Assembly: GCA_024195585.1 (NCBI GenBank)
Contig: SWBL01000032.1
Coordinates: forward strand, 124,001 to 188,000
Length of the DNA: 64,000 nt
DNA from: Aureobasidium sp. EXF-3400
Taxonomy: Eukaryota; Ascomycota; Dothideomycetes; Dothideales; Saccotheciaceae
Reading direction: 5' to 3'
Below are positions 42,715 through 52,640 of this stretch, piece after piece. The notes under the pieces were generated by a model. The model saw nothing but the letters and a program-made list of their open reading frames with translations, was not told where the DNA came from and made no database searches. The stretch's first letter is position 1; every line of letters begins with the position of its first letter. The position numbers and the translations under genes were made by a program.

Positions 42715-43152
42715 GGAGGGATGCATCATCTGGGTCTGCGCAATTTCATTTTTACTCTGGTTCACGGCATGCTGGGGCGCTTTTTTATGGATATCCCTGA
42801 GTTACATATCTCATTGTTCTTCTCGAGTTCAAATTGTCATGAATAAAAAAGATCAAAGGCAAACAAACCACAAGCAAGTTCTCTCGCTATTTTCTGCAAC
42901 GACCACGGTGAAGCTTTCTTCGGTAGCAAATGTACACCTGTACATCTCAGAGTCAGGATGCTATCACCTCGTCCTCTGCCTCAAGATCAGAGCGTCAGAC
43001 TTTTGTGTGGGTGGTGTTCTTGAAGAAGTAATGATACAAACAGGGTGATACCCAAAGCATTCATGTGAAAGTCAACGCACAGACCATCGTCAATGCCTGG
43101 AACACCTTGAAGGGCATTCTCGAGAGGTCAATTCTACGACAGCAAGTCCAAA
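42715..43152. other. intergenic, no gene seen
   Basis: It holds the LSG1 3' end and the promoter of GPI19. Nothing else was recognised. Confidence 0.4.
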
Positions 43153-44166
43153 ATGTCGTTTCGACCGCCGGCGAGCCCGGTGCCTGTTGGCTTCTACTCA
43201 CGATCGACACCAAATCTACCGACCTTGGGGTCATTGACCACCAACGACGGAGAAGATGAATGCGACGCGACACCATCAAACTTGACCTCACCATCAGAGG
43301 CAGCATCGATTGAGGACTTCTCCCTGGACGCTCCTGCCTCAATTGACTCGGGCAGCGAAGACGAAGAAGATGGCGACTCGATGCCTTCGCCACGACAGCC
43401 CATGTACCAGCACAAACAGTCGCAATCGCATACATATCTGGGCCCGGCAACCTTTGCACCGCCATTCTATAACCGTCCTCCTACACCTCTACCTCCCAGT
43501 CCGTCCTTGACAAGTCTATTGCGTCCGACCTTCAGCACACATGCCTCAAGACACACAACACCCGATCCAAGTAGTGATGAAGGGACTAGCCAAACACCCA
43601 ACAGTGCAGCCGCAACCACCCTCACCACCTCCTTCCGCACCGCAAAACCCATCCCACGCGCCTCGCCAAAAGTACCTACGTACGAATACTATGGCTTCAC
43701 ACTATACCTCACCTCATCTCTCGGCTTTGCAATCTACCTGCTTTGGAGTTACTTGCCTTCGCCGTTCTTGCACCAACTAGGGATTTACTATTACCCGAAC
43801 AGATGGTGGAGTTTGGCTATTCCAGCTTGGTTGGTTATGCTTGTTGTGTGGATCTACGTCGCATTGGCTTCATACAATACTGGCTACTTGACACTCAAGA
43901 TGCATGCTGTGGAGTGTCTGGTTGACGATGCTGCGAACATTGCCGTGGTGGATAGCAAAGGAAACATTATCCGGAAGGATGACGAGGGCAGGTGGAAGTC
44001 TCATCGGAGAGATAACAGTGCTGGAAGAAACATGCCTCCGAAAGATCTGCAATGGGATACACTATGGAATGAAGGCACCGATGCTGTCATGGACGTGCCC
44101 ATTGGAGGCGTTTGTGAGATTCTCTATGGCAGACCTGACGACGAAGATGACGATACGATGTTATGA
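43153..44166 (+). CDS. GPI19: GPI N-acetylglucosaminyltransferase subunit PIG-P/Gpi19 (337 aa)
   Basis: One exon. Residues 1-175 are a Pro/Ser-rich disordered extension. The PIG-P domain follows: YEYYGFTLYLTSSLGFAIYL with the first membrane hairpin, then WWSLAIPAWLVMLVVWIYVA and LASYNTGYLT, and downstream the characteristic ending IRKDDEGR...PPKDLQWDTLWNEGTDAVMD with VPIGGVCEILY. PIG-P is a small subunit of the ER complex that moves GlcNAc from UDP-GlcNAc to phosphatidylinositol, the first step of GPI anchor synthesis. The protein is longer than the core domain, as in other filamentous fungi. Its stop lies only 42 bases from the convergent gene's stop. Confidence 0.92.
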   Translation: MSFRPPASPVPVGFYSRSTPNLPTLGSLTTNDGEDECDATPSNLTSPSEAASIEDFSLDAPASIDSGSEDEEDGDSMPSPRQPMYQHKQSQSHTYLGPATFAPPFYNRPPTPLPPSPSLTSLLRPTFSTHASRHTTPDPSSDEGTSQTPNSAAATTLTTSFRTAKPIPRASPKVPTYEYYGFTLYLTSSLGFAIYLLWSYLPSPFLHQLGIYYYPNRWWSLAIPAWLVMLVVWIYVALASYNTGYLTLKMHAVECLVDDAANIAVVDSKGNIIRKDDEGRWKSHRRDNSAGRNMPPKDLQWDTLWNEGTDAVMDVPIGGVCEILYGRPDDEDDDTML

Positions 44167-44208
44167 CATTACAAGAGTATGGGAGAAACAAATGAAATCG
44201 TGTACGAC

Positions 44209-46089
44209 TCATCGAATTAAACGCTCCATCTCCTTCAACATACGATCCTTGATATCGTGCTTGCTTTGCCCCAATGTAGAATCTGCAAACGCCATGCAGG
44301 CGTCTAGAATGATGCTCGCTTTGCAGATCATAAACCCATTCACGACAGAATTTTCATACTTGGAAGTGGGATGGTCAAATAGAGCACCATCAGACGAGCG
44401 TGGAGTAGCAGCAAGACCGCGAATATGCTCCGACATCCTGACGTCTTTCAAAGCTCTCGAGGCCTCGGATAATTGCTCGAGAAAAACTAGGTCACCATCC
44501 GGGTCCAGAAGCAACAGCCAGGAGACCAGCTCCTCCAATTCGCTGCTTCGATTGTTGTTGATGGACTTGTGCTCGGCTTCAAGATGATCGTAATCAGTGG
44601 CTTGATCGAGGAGAGAGGCCAGACACCTTGCCCTTAGGCGCCTGATGATGTCTTCTGCATCAGTCCTTCTGACCCCTGAACCGAGAGCAAGTAGCTCGGT
44701 GATGCATATATAGTGAAAATAGGGGTAACGCCTCAGGAGTGTCGCCAGCCAGTTGATCAGTATGCTCCGACTGTTGTTGATGGGCGCTATCGCTTTGCAT
44801 GTTGGCAGAGTATAACTAGGTGGTGTTTCTGGTACTTGCGAGAATGGTGATTTGCAGACGTAATGGGGTGGTGCCTGTGGTGAAGGCGTGGAGTCAGGAG
44901 CAGCTGGACTGTGTTCATCGATTTGGAGAGACAATATGACTGATCGAAAAGGCGAAGAAGACACCGCGGCTATACACACTGGGGTAGTCGGCTCCGGGGT
45001 CACAGCAGGCATGACACCAGGTGCAATAGGAGTAAAGTCAAAATTGGGCGACAGTGGCTTGAATGTGGTTTCAGGAGGCAATGATATCGAGCGTCCCCGC
45101 GGATAGACTTCAGACAAGACGGACTCCTGACCAGATTCAGCACATTCCTTGGCCAAGACCGCAGCCATGTCGAAGGACGCCGTCGACGCAGCCCCCGACG
45201 CAGCCCCCGACGCAGACCCTGGGACAGCCACAGACTGTGGTACAGGTAGGTCATAAGGCGGGGGTGGTAGAGAGCCAATTTCAGGAGCGACGTTCGAAAC
45301 GGCATCATGCTTCCGCTTCAACCCCTTCCGACACTCAGGTTCTATCTCACTCCTGTCCCCGGTCCCTTCCACCAAAGGCCGCCAACCCTGAGCCTCCCAC
45401 GCGTCAATGATAGCACGACGACCTCCCGGATAGAAATTGTTGTAGTTTATACTGAAGCCAGTCACAGTGCGACTGTCCAGGATAGCCTTTAGTCTGAGAA
45501 GGCTTTGATAGGTCCAAGAGTCGTGGGTTGTGAATAGGTCGATGTGGAGGGCTTGAGACAGAGCCTTGAGCTTGCGCAACAAAGACATAGAAGCCTCGGA
45601 AACTCGACCAGTGTGTGGGAAGTCAGGCATAATAACATAAGATTTGGCGGCGAGAGAGAAGGAGATACGCAAAAGTCGAGATGTTTGATCAGGCCTCGTG
45701 TTGGTGTTGTCCAATTGATCGAGAGGATTTAACGGTACAAGGCCATCAGACATGGCCCAATAGGTAGGTGTATCGACGGTCAGCGACTCCACGGAAACGC
45801 AAAGATAGAATATACGAGGCTTCTTGCCACTGCTCACTTGGATTTCCTGAGTCAAGACTACCAAGATTCTGTTTGGATCATCGCAATCGGAAGCAACCCA
45901 AAGCTTGAGACTCTGACCCCGGGTGTGGCGCGATGGTTGACCTAGGTATTCACGGTCGAAAGCAGTGTAAGCCGAGTTGCCCGACTTGGAGAATAGCGCG
46001 ATTACAGGCTGCCCGTAAATCAACCAGTCCAGGCTGGTGCAAGGCGATAGTTGAGGCTCAAGAAGCCTTATGCACTCGGGTGTAGCCAT
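44209..46089 (-). CDS. uncharacterised 626-residue protein
   Basis: One long exon from ATG 46089. The N-terminal third (LDWLIYGQPVIALFSKSGNS, RILVVLTQEIQVSSGKKPRI, FSLAAKSYVIMPDFPHTG) looks folded. The middle (about 250-420) is Pro/Ser-rich and disordered, with a 12-base tandem repeat at 45184-45219 that encodes GSASGAASGAAS. The C-terminal part is helical (RSILINWLATLLRRYPYFHY, AEDIIRRLRARCLASLLDQA, LEELVSWLLLLDPDGDLVFL). No membrane segment and no known domain were recognised. A 5'-leader intron may exist: GTAAAT at about 46143 and a CTAAC...CTAAG acceptor about 45 bases on. Length and codon openness support a real gene; function is unknown. Confidence 0.75.
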   Translation of the reverse strand: MATPECIRLLEPQLSPCTSLDWLIYGQPVIALFSKSGNSAYTAFDREYLGQPSRHTRGQSLKLWVASDCDDPNRILVVLTQEIQVSSGKKPRIFYLCVSVESLTVDTPTYWAMSDGLVPLNPLDQLDNTNTRPDQTSRLLRISFSLAAKSYVIMPDFPHTGRVSEASMSLLRKLKALSQALHIDLFTTHDSWTYQSLLRLKAILDSRTVTGFSINYNNFYPGGRRAIIDAWEAQGWRPLVEGTGDRSEIEPECRKGLKRKHDAVSNVAPEIGSLPPPPYDLPVPQSVAVPGSASGAASGAASTASFDMAAVLAKECAESGQESVLSEVYPRGRSISLPPETTFKPLSPNFDFTPIAPGVMPAVTPEPTTPVCIAAVSSSPFRSVILSLQIDEHSPAAPDSTPSPQAPPHYVCKSPFSQVPETPPSYTLPTCKAIAPINNSRSILINWLATLLRRYPYFHYICITELLALGSGVRRTDAEDIIRRLRARCLASLLDQATDYDHLEAEHKSINNNRSSELEELVSWLLLLDPDGDLVFLEQLSEASRALKDVRMSEHIRGLAATPRSSDGALFDHPTSKYENSVVNGFMICKASIILDACMAFADSTLGQSKHDIKDRMLKEMERLIR

Positions 46090-46923
46090 TAGTGCAGACT
46101 ACCTTAGAAAGAGTTAGTTGAGACGCTGCACGAAGCATTTACCTGATATACGGCGGGCAACAGAAGCCCCATGAGCAGCCTTGATGTTGTCGAAACCGAG
46201 AATGATGCTGACACTATTGGGCAACTCCTTTTGAAAACCGCCAGAGGCGAGCAGAACAAGGACTGAGCCAGTCGAGCAAGCTTCGAGCGACGATAGGCGC
46301 AGGAAGGATTGCGACGAGAGGAGACAGTATATCACCGACGCGGTCGGGCAGTCTTTAGGAAATTGCGGCAATAGGATTACAGCGACTGACGCGATCGGGC
46401 AAGTGCTCTCTATGGCAGCTTGCGGCAATGCGATCAGTCGTGACAGGCAGGTATGGCGTGGACGTTAGTGTTGACGCGGTCAGATTGGAAGAAGCGCCCA
46501 AGTTGTTTGCTCAAATCTCAAACATTGAAGATCAGCCACGCCCGTACTAAAGTCCGACACGCGTTTGATTGTGGAAATGCGCAATAATCTCGAGGGACAA
46601 AGCAGTAACCATCGGGATTTATTATATCTAGGGACTCCCTTTGGACACGTCCTCAATGAAAATCAATTGTGCATTTACATAGCCTAAATAATGCTTGGTA
46701 CCGTGACGGGAGGAGCGACAAACAGTTCGGCGGGTCAAGAAGCTGGGGAGGTGGTGCGGCTGCCCCATGTTGATCTGATCTGATATGTGGCATCAAGCTC
46801 CCCCCTTGACTCGAGGGGTAACGCGTACACAGCTTCCAGTCCCATGAGGTCTTGATTCTCTGACTTTCTGATGGCCCCAGGCCATTCGATTCATTCCACC
46901 AGAAGCTGAGAGGTAGCGCACAA
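46090..46923. other. intergenic between the orphan gene and ALG5
   Basis: This is 0.83 kb between divergent genes. Its left part holds a degenerate repeat tract (separate entry). The remainder has no recognised feature. Confidence 0.4.
46190..46440 (-). repeat. degenerate tandem repeat of 51-72 bp, formerly coding in appearance
   Basis: On the - strand one frame has four imperfect units whose cores read CPIASVAVILL, CPTASVIYCLL, CSTGSVLVLLA and LPNSVSIILGF, spaced 17, 24 and 18 codons apart. Two units share long matches at DNA level (GACGCGGTCGGGCA near 46337; GACGCGATCGGGCA near 46388; each followed by TTGCGGCAAT). The frame has no ATG and is closed by a stop upstream. I read it as decayed or non-coding repeat. 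Confidence 0.5.
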
Positions 46924-48258
46924 ATGGATGCAGTTCGGGCTCAGGTCTACAACCTGATCGACCAGGTACAACAAGTACCGACACAGCTGTTGCTGGCCGT
47001 TGTTTGTTTCTCCGTCCTCGCCTTTGCGATCCTGGTATCAACTCAACTGAACACCAAGCACACTCATGCAGATCATTCTGACCCAAAGCTCAGTTGTATC
47101 TCGGTCTCTTTATTGTCGCTCCTGTTCCTCGGCCACCGCACGAGTCTGAGAAGAAATACACAACCATCCTGCCCGACGGGTCTGTCAGCGACCTCAAAAC
47201 ACAACCGTGTTGGTACGACCACTATCTATCTCTCAAGACACAGGCTCGCAGCGGAAAAATTGCTACAAGCGATGCCTTCAAGCCCACACAACCCGAGGTC
47301 CTGGTCACCGTCGTCGTGCCTGCCTACAATGAAGAGCAAAGGATGAGCGGTATGCTCGAAGAGGCTGTCGAGTACCTACAATCCACCTTTCCGCAATCGC
47401 AATCGCAATCTGCCTCAAGTGATCAGCCCAAAGGCTGGGAGATTCTTGTCGTGAACGACGGCTCTACAGACAAGACCATCGACACGGCTCTGTCCTTTGC
47501 TCGCGATCATCAGCTTTCCACGCATCCTCCCACTCCAGCTGGTCCATGGTCTTCCAACGATGGCCCTAAGACACGGTCAAAGTCTGCTCCCAAAATCGAA
47601 ACGGTACCCACCACCATTCCTCACGGTAGCATCCGCGTCATCTCGCTGGAAGAGAACAGGGGGAAAGGAGGAGCTGTCACCCACGGCATGCGCCATGCAA
47701 GAGGAGCATACGTTGTCTTTGCCGATGCCGACGGTGCTTCTCGCTTCTCTGACCTCGGCAAGTTGATGGAGAATTGCGATCGTGTTGCTGATGCAAAGGG
47801 AAGAGCTGTTGGTGTCGGAAGCCGAGCACATATGGTTGGTAGCGAAGCGGTCGTGAAGGTAAAAAAGTCATAAGCTATAAAGCTGAGTACCGTTACTGAC
47901 TCCTGCACAGCGCTCTTTCTTGCGGAACGCTCTCATGCATTCTTTCCATCTTCTGCTCCGCCTTCTTACACCTCCAGCCACATCATCAATCAAGGACACT
48001 CAATGCGGCTTCAAGCTTTTCACACGCCCTGCCCTCCCCTACATCATTCCATACATGCATAGCGAGGGGTGGATCTTTGATGTCGAGATGCTCATGCTTG
48101 CAGAGAGTGCTGGGATCCCCATGGCCGAGGTAGCTATTGGCTGGAAAGAAGTCGGAGGCAGCAAGCTAAATGTTGTCTGGGACTCTTTGGGTATGGCTTG
48201 GGGACTGGCTGTTTTAAGAGCTGCATGGATGGTCGGCGTCTATCGGAGGGATATCTGA
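46924..48258 (+). CDS. ALG5: dolichyl-phosphate beta-glucosyltransferase (407 aa)
   Basis: Exons 46924-47034, 47094-47858 and 47911-48258 join in phase 0 through 59- and 52-nt introns. Exon 1 supplies an N-terminal membrane anchor (LLLAVVCFSVLAFAILV), continued by LYLGLFIVAPV. The GT-A fold of family GT2 is seen in VTVVVPAYNEEQRM, GWEILVVNDGSTDKT, LEENRGKGGAVTHGMRHARG and the metal-binding FADADGAS, followed by DTQCGFKLFTR and SEGWIFDVEMLMLAESAGI. ALG5 makes dolichyl-phosphate-glucose from UDP-Glc on the ER for N-glycan assembly. There is a Ser/Thr/Pro-rich insertion after the DGST motif. Confidence 0.94.
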
Positions 48259-48417
48259 ATCGCCTGTTTACATTCACCATCGTGTATATCGTTTGAAGCA
48301 TAGAGAAAAGCAGTTTGATTCACATCTGAGGGCATTTGTGGTAATGAATATTTTTTTTTCTCAAAGTCTAACTCAACAAAGCGATGCTTTTGGATTATCT
48401 CTATTTGTACCAACGCC

Positions 48418-50057
48418 CTAAAGATTGGCACAGGACTTGGGGTACTGGACGGCTCTCTTGACCCACTTCTTGAGTCTGTTGCCATCAACCGACACGACCA
48501 TGTTGACCTTCTGAAGGTTCTGGGCAGTGGGCTTAAGAGCTTCCTGGTAAGCGTGAATATTACCATAGCTAGGACTGGAAGGAGCAGTGTCGACATCAAG
48601 GTAGACTGTTTCGAAATGTTAGCAATGACCATCGAACATGAAGGCAGGAATATCTACTTACAGCTCGTGGTGTTCTTGACGATGGTGGGGTCAAGCAAGA
48701 TAGCGGCAGCGGTCTCATCCCCTATAATTTATCAGTATAGAGATCGTTGGACTGGATCAGGATACATACAGAGAGGGAAGATAGTGCCGTAGTACTCGTG
48801 CATCAGAGTAGAGTAAGGGTTCTTGACCTTGTAGATGTCGTCAAGGTATTCCTGAGAAACAGTGACCTGGTTGGCAACATTGCCGGCAATGGCTGGATGT
48901 ACAGTCAGTTATCGTGTTTCTCCAGAAGCTTCGATTTTGAGATGTAAACTTACTGATGTTAGGGAAAGGAGCAGAAAGGGCAATCTTGGTTCCCTCGGGA
49001 TCGATCATCAAGTTGATCTATAGAACTATCAGCAGCTGTTGCTCATCAAATTTTTTATTTGCACTTACGTCGGAGTTCCAGTCAGCCTGCATGGTGCTGC
49101 CGGTGACTTGCAAAAGGTTGACATCGATGTAGCCTCCCTGACACAAATATCAGTACATCCATCAAAATCGTAGACAACAGGACTTCATACCATAATGATG
49201 AGCTCCTTTGCGTTCTTGGCAAAATCGGGATCCATGCGGACAGCAAGAGCGACGTTGGTCAGAGAACCGGCCGAGTAGATCGAGACCTGACCAGGGTACT
49301 TGCGGACTTGCTCAATCATGAACCATGCTGCGTCCTTGGAAGCGAACGTGGTGTTGGGGTAGCCCTCGAAGAAAGCTGACTTGGACACGCGGCTTGGGTC
49401 GCCCGAAGTTGGGTCATTTCCAAGCGCTTCGTAGGTCAAGTTCTCTGGTGCAAAGGCTCCTTCCCATGGTCTACAAGGATTGTTAGAATGTCCATTTTAT
49501 CGATACGGCATTTCCAGAGTGGTAATCGGAGAGGGAGAACGATGGATATTCGGAGCACATGTTTCAATTGACTTACAGTTTACCGTGGACCATCTCCCAC
49601 TACGAATGAAACTGTCAGTGTAGTTCTCGTATGCAATGATCACATCGCTTCGCTTACAGTCTGGAAGAGTTCAGGAGTATTGAGAATAGGGTAGTCCGCT
49701 CCCTTGTGTACGGGGATACAAGACAGATTGCCAACCTCCAGAGTAGCCAAAGCATGTCTACGGTGAATATTATCAGCACGCGACCTCTAAGTGAATGGTC
49801 TGGTAGATTTACAGTCCGGTTTGCAGTGCCCATGAGTTTGCGGTATCAGAAACAAGACCGAGAACGTCCCATCCTGCATCGAGTGCCAAAAGGTAAGGAA
49901 TGAATCCAGCAGTGCTCCAGTCATTGTCCATGATGACCTTAGGTCTAGTACTGTTCATAGCCGACCTTGACTGGAGTTGCTCAAGAGGAGCAGCTCCAGT
50001 CAGGCTGGCAGCAACCAAAGAGGTAGCAACGAAGAGCTTTGAGAACGAGGGAGACAT
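48418..50057 (-). CDS. secreted inosine-uridine-type nucleoside hydrolase (383 aa, nine exons)
   Basis: Exons: 50057-49813, 49757-49658, 49599-49577, 49470-49191, 49137-49069, 49017-48954, 48892-48770, 48721-48662, 48605-48418. All introns are GT-AG, and the sum is exactly 384 codons. A signal peptide (SFSKLFVATSLVAASLTGAA) is followed by RPKVIMDNDW, the Asp-rich Ca2+/ribose-binding start of the family (DxDxxxDD variant), IYSAGSLTNVALAVR, LIIMGGYIDV and WNSDINLMIDPEGTKIALSA with the conserved N...D pair. The enzyme class splits nucleosides to base and ribose; export suggests scavenging outside the cell. Four HGATAR sites lie upstream (separate entry). Exon 3 is only 23 nt. Confidence 0.9.
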
Positions 50058-50169
50058 TGCAAGTATAGAACAAGAGGAAACGATCAACTTGAGAAACACA
50101 AACTCCACTTGCCTTTGGCAGCACCATTCTTTATAGTCACATCTAGATGGCAGAAAAACCAGAGTCTTG

Positions 50170-50415
50170 GCGTGTGCTTATCTTAACGATATTGGGGTTT
50201 AACTTTTGGCAGGTCGATAAGTTGCGGGCGAGGGCTCTGCTTTGCTGTCGCGTGGCCAACGGCTGGGGCAGCCATCTGGGACCTTTGTGGTCCGTGGTTT
50301 GAGTGCCACTGGCAGAGTGAGGTGGTGGTGAACCGTGTGGGCTCGGGCAGCCGATCAAAGACCCTTGATCGGGCAGATAAGAGAGGTACCTTACCTATAT
50401 GCGTTGATAAGATAC
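50170..50415. promoter_or_regulatory. cluster of four GATA-factor sites upstream of the nucleoside hydrolase
   Basis: HGATAR matches occur at 50177-50182 (CTTATC, - strand), 50216-50221 (cGATAAG), 50376-50381 (aGATAAG) and 50406-50411 (tGATAAG), 120-355 bases before the ATG at 50057. In fungi AreA/Nit2 binds such sites to turn on nitrogen-source genes. Regulation here is inferred. A GATCAA...TTGATC inverted pair sits at 50353-50370. Confidence 0.5.
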
Positions 50416-50759
50416 CCAAAGATCTAGCATCGGTCACCTCCGCGATGAGATGTTCTGAGACGTGTGATACGCAAAAGAGCTGAGGAATACTGATCAGTAT
50501 ATGCTTGCTGCACATTGCTTCGCGTTGGCAAGAACTCGGTGTTATAGTCAGGAAGAAATAGAGCACCAACTTCGCACGACAGTCATGACTCTATGTGCGG
50601 GCTTGCTATCAAGAGTCTAGAAGCTAACACCACAGTGGGAGCCATGCGGCATTTGACTGTCGTCAGATATGACCAACTTTTGTGAATCCGCGGGCATTGT
50701 CGGACCGCGAAGGCGAGGATGACAAAAAGTCAATTGAGTTGTTCGACAGGACCAAAACT

Positions 50760-50830
50760 TGTCGCAGCCGTGAATCGAACACGGGGCTCGTGCATGGCAA
50801 GCACGAATTTTACCACTAAACCACTGCGAC
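50760..50830 (-). tRNA. tRNA-Gly(GCC), intronless
   Basis: Read on the - strand, the 7-bp acceptor stem GTCGCAG/CTGCGAC pairs perfectly (50830-50824 with 50767-50761), with discriminator A at 50760. The D-arm has GGTTTAGTGGTAA (A box), the anticodon arm is CGTGC-TTGCCAT-GCACG with anticodon GCC, and the T-arm is CCGTG-TTCGATT-CACGG (B box). A TTTT run just after the 3' end can stop RNA polymerase III. The CCA is not encoded. Confidence 0.95.
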
Positions 50831-50976
50831 TTTGATAAAGGCGCCTTCCTTATGCAGATATATAATACTTTATCACATCCAAATCCACGTCTGCCCAAGA
50901 TCGCGCAAGCACGCGGTGAACCAAACTTGCATGCTTCATAGAAAGTGCCGTCACAAATCACCACACGTCACACAAC

Positions 50977-51762
50977 ATGGTAAGCGCTTCTAGTGGTTCA
51001 CGAATCCAACGTTCAAGCTACTAACACCCACAGGCTCGTAACGCAGAGAAGGCGCAGAGTACGCTTTTCAGATGGAGGGCGCAGCAAGCGGCAGACCTGG
51101 GCATTCTCGACACAACCCGCACACGGCGACCAAAGGCCATATCGCAACAAGAATCTGTACCGACATGTGAACGCTGGCGTGGACAGGTGCTCAAGGAGAT
51201 CTCGCGCAAAGTGTCCAAAATTCAGGACTTATCGCTTTCAGACTTCCAAATCCGCGACCTCAACGACGAACTCAATAAGCTCTTCAAAGAAAAATGGCAA
51301 TGGGAAATGCGCATCCGCGAACTAGGTGGACCAAACTACATGAGAGGAGGTGGCCGAGTTGTCGATGAGGAGGGTCGCGAGATACAAGGAGGTGGAAAAG
51401 GTTACCGCTACTTCGGAAGAGCAAAGGAGTTGCCTGGTGTCAAAGAGCTGTTCGAAGCTGCAAAGGTCAAACCGCAGGAAGAAAAGGCTCTGGAGACACG
51501 CTCGGATCTACGCCACAAGGTTGATGCTTCTTACTACGGCTACAATCTTGATGAGGAGGATGGTACACTATTGGCCTACGAGGCACAGAAGGAGAAAGAA
51601 GCCTTCGAGCATACCATGCAGGATCAAGAGGCCGAAGACACAGATTGGGAGCCTTTACCTGGAGATTCTGGAGACGGTGTTGCATGGAACCTTCCGACCG
51701 CTGAAGAAGTTGAGACCGAGCTCATTGAGAGAAGGAAACGAAAGTTGCTCGACAAGCTGTGA
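50977..51762 (+). CDS. ISY1: pre-mRNA splicing factor Isy1 (243 aa)
   Basis: Exon 1 consists of the ATG alone in its coding part (50977-50979). A 54-nt intron with a GCTACTAAC branch site and CAG acceptor follows, and exon 2 runs 51034-51762. The joined start MARNAEKAQSTLFRWRAQQA is the conserved Isy1 N-terminus. Further landmarks are ERWRGQVLKEISRKVSKIQD, LSDFQIRDLNDELNKLFKEK, WQWEMRIRELGGPNYMR and GYRYFGRAKELPGVKELFE. Isy1 belongs to the Prp19-associated (NTC) complex and acts in the nucleus on spliceosome fidelity. Without the short exon the protein has no ATG at the right place, so this gene model is well fixed. Confidence 0.95.
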
Positions 51763-52258
51763 AGACATGATGTCAGTTCGCGCGATCCGCGCAACATGCT
51801 CCGAAGAAGCCTGTATGGTTGCTACTTTTCGCATCACATCGACAAATTGCCCATGCGATCTGCGCTCGCTACAATACCCGTACACCAGCTACGAATAACA
51901 GAACCGCTAGCCTGGTCTACCACCATGGCTCAGTCCGTCCAGCAATCTGCCATGGTCGCTAGCTCTGCTGCCATCTGCAGTCGAACCTGGTTTCTGTAGA
52001 TTTCGAAATCGAGGTCCTCTGGATCACCAAGGACTCAAAAGTCACCTTCAATTCTACCGTACTTTCTTCCAAGCGGCCATCCCACGTCCGCATGATGTGC
52101 CATCCTACCTATAAAGAGTCTTGCCAGATCAATTTTCAAACAGACTTTCCTTTACACTCACCTTGCAAGTCTCTTTAAGCATATCCCAGAGTGGTATCTA
52201 GCTCAGGTGTTGAACTGGCGAGTTTTGCCTTCTTCAAAGCGAGCAGATTGCGGAGAAA
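51763..52258. other. intergenic, no gene seen
   Basis: This is the ISY1 3' flank. No coding or RNA signal was recognised. Confidence 0.4.
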
Positions 52259-52597
52259 TCAGAAGAAGTGAAGGCTGAAAAAAATCGTCCAAAATATAAT
52301 AAATAAGTTAGCGTTCGCAAGATGCTTCTCCACGGTATGCTTCCTTATCTCGGGCAAAGTGCACGTCCCCTGTAGGCAACAACCGACTTCACTCTTGCCC
52401 TGCTCGACCATCCACGCGGTGTACTCCGGACAGCGGTCGTAGCCGAACGATGAAAGATTGAGGAGCGGCACGGTATCTTCGAATACAAATCCTCCATGTT
52501 TGCTCGCAAGAACGTAAAGCGAAACGAGTAGGAGCACGTCGAACTCCGTGTCGGGGGTCTCCGAGTTCTTTGAGACGGAGAACATAAACTCGACCAT
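52259..52597 (-). pseudogene. possible remnant of a BTB/POZ-domain protein (112 codons)
   Basis: From ATG 52597 the frame reads MVEFMFSVSKNSETPD, then LLLVSLYVLASKHGGFVF. This resembles the second half of a fungal BTB domain (a VEYMYTGDY-like strand followed by LLLHVxVYALADKYG). The first half of the domain, with the D-x-T and H-K-x-V-L motifs, is absent upstream, where a stop codon interrupts the frame. The rest (SSFGYDRCPEYTAWMVEQGK) is unfamiliar. It may be a truncated gene or an unrelated small protein. It is divergent from the XanA-like gene with 43 bases between starts. Confidence 0.35.
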
Positions 52598-52616
52598 GAG
52601 CAAACACTCTTCTCTC

Positions 52617-52626
52617 TAGTATATAA
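52617..52626 (+). promoter_or_regulatory. TATA-like element before the XanA-like gene
   Basis: TAGTATATAA lies only 15-24 bases before the first ATG (52641) and about 120 before the Kozak-like CCACCATGG at 52741-52749. If it is the TATA box, transcription may start at or after the first ATG, favouring initiation at 52746. Confidence 0.35.
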
Positions 52627-52640
52627 CCCTCTGATAGAAC

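Noticed and set aside
46114..46428. The repeat-containing - strand frame as an N-terminal exon of the orphan gene
   Set aside because: Joining it through the possible leader intron reaches a stop before ATG 46089 in the relevant phase, and the frame has no ATG.
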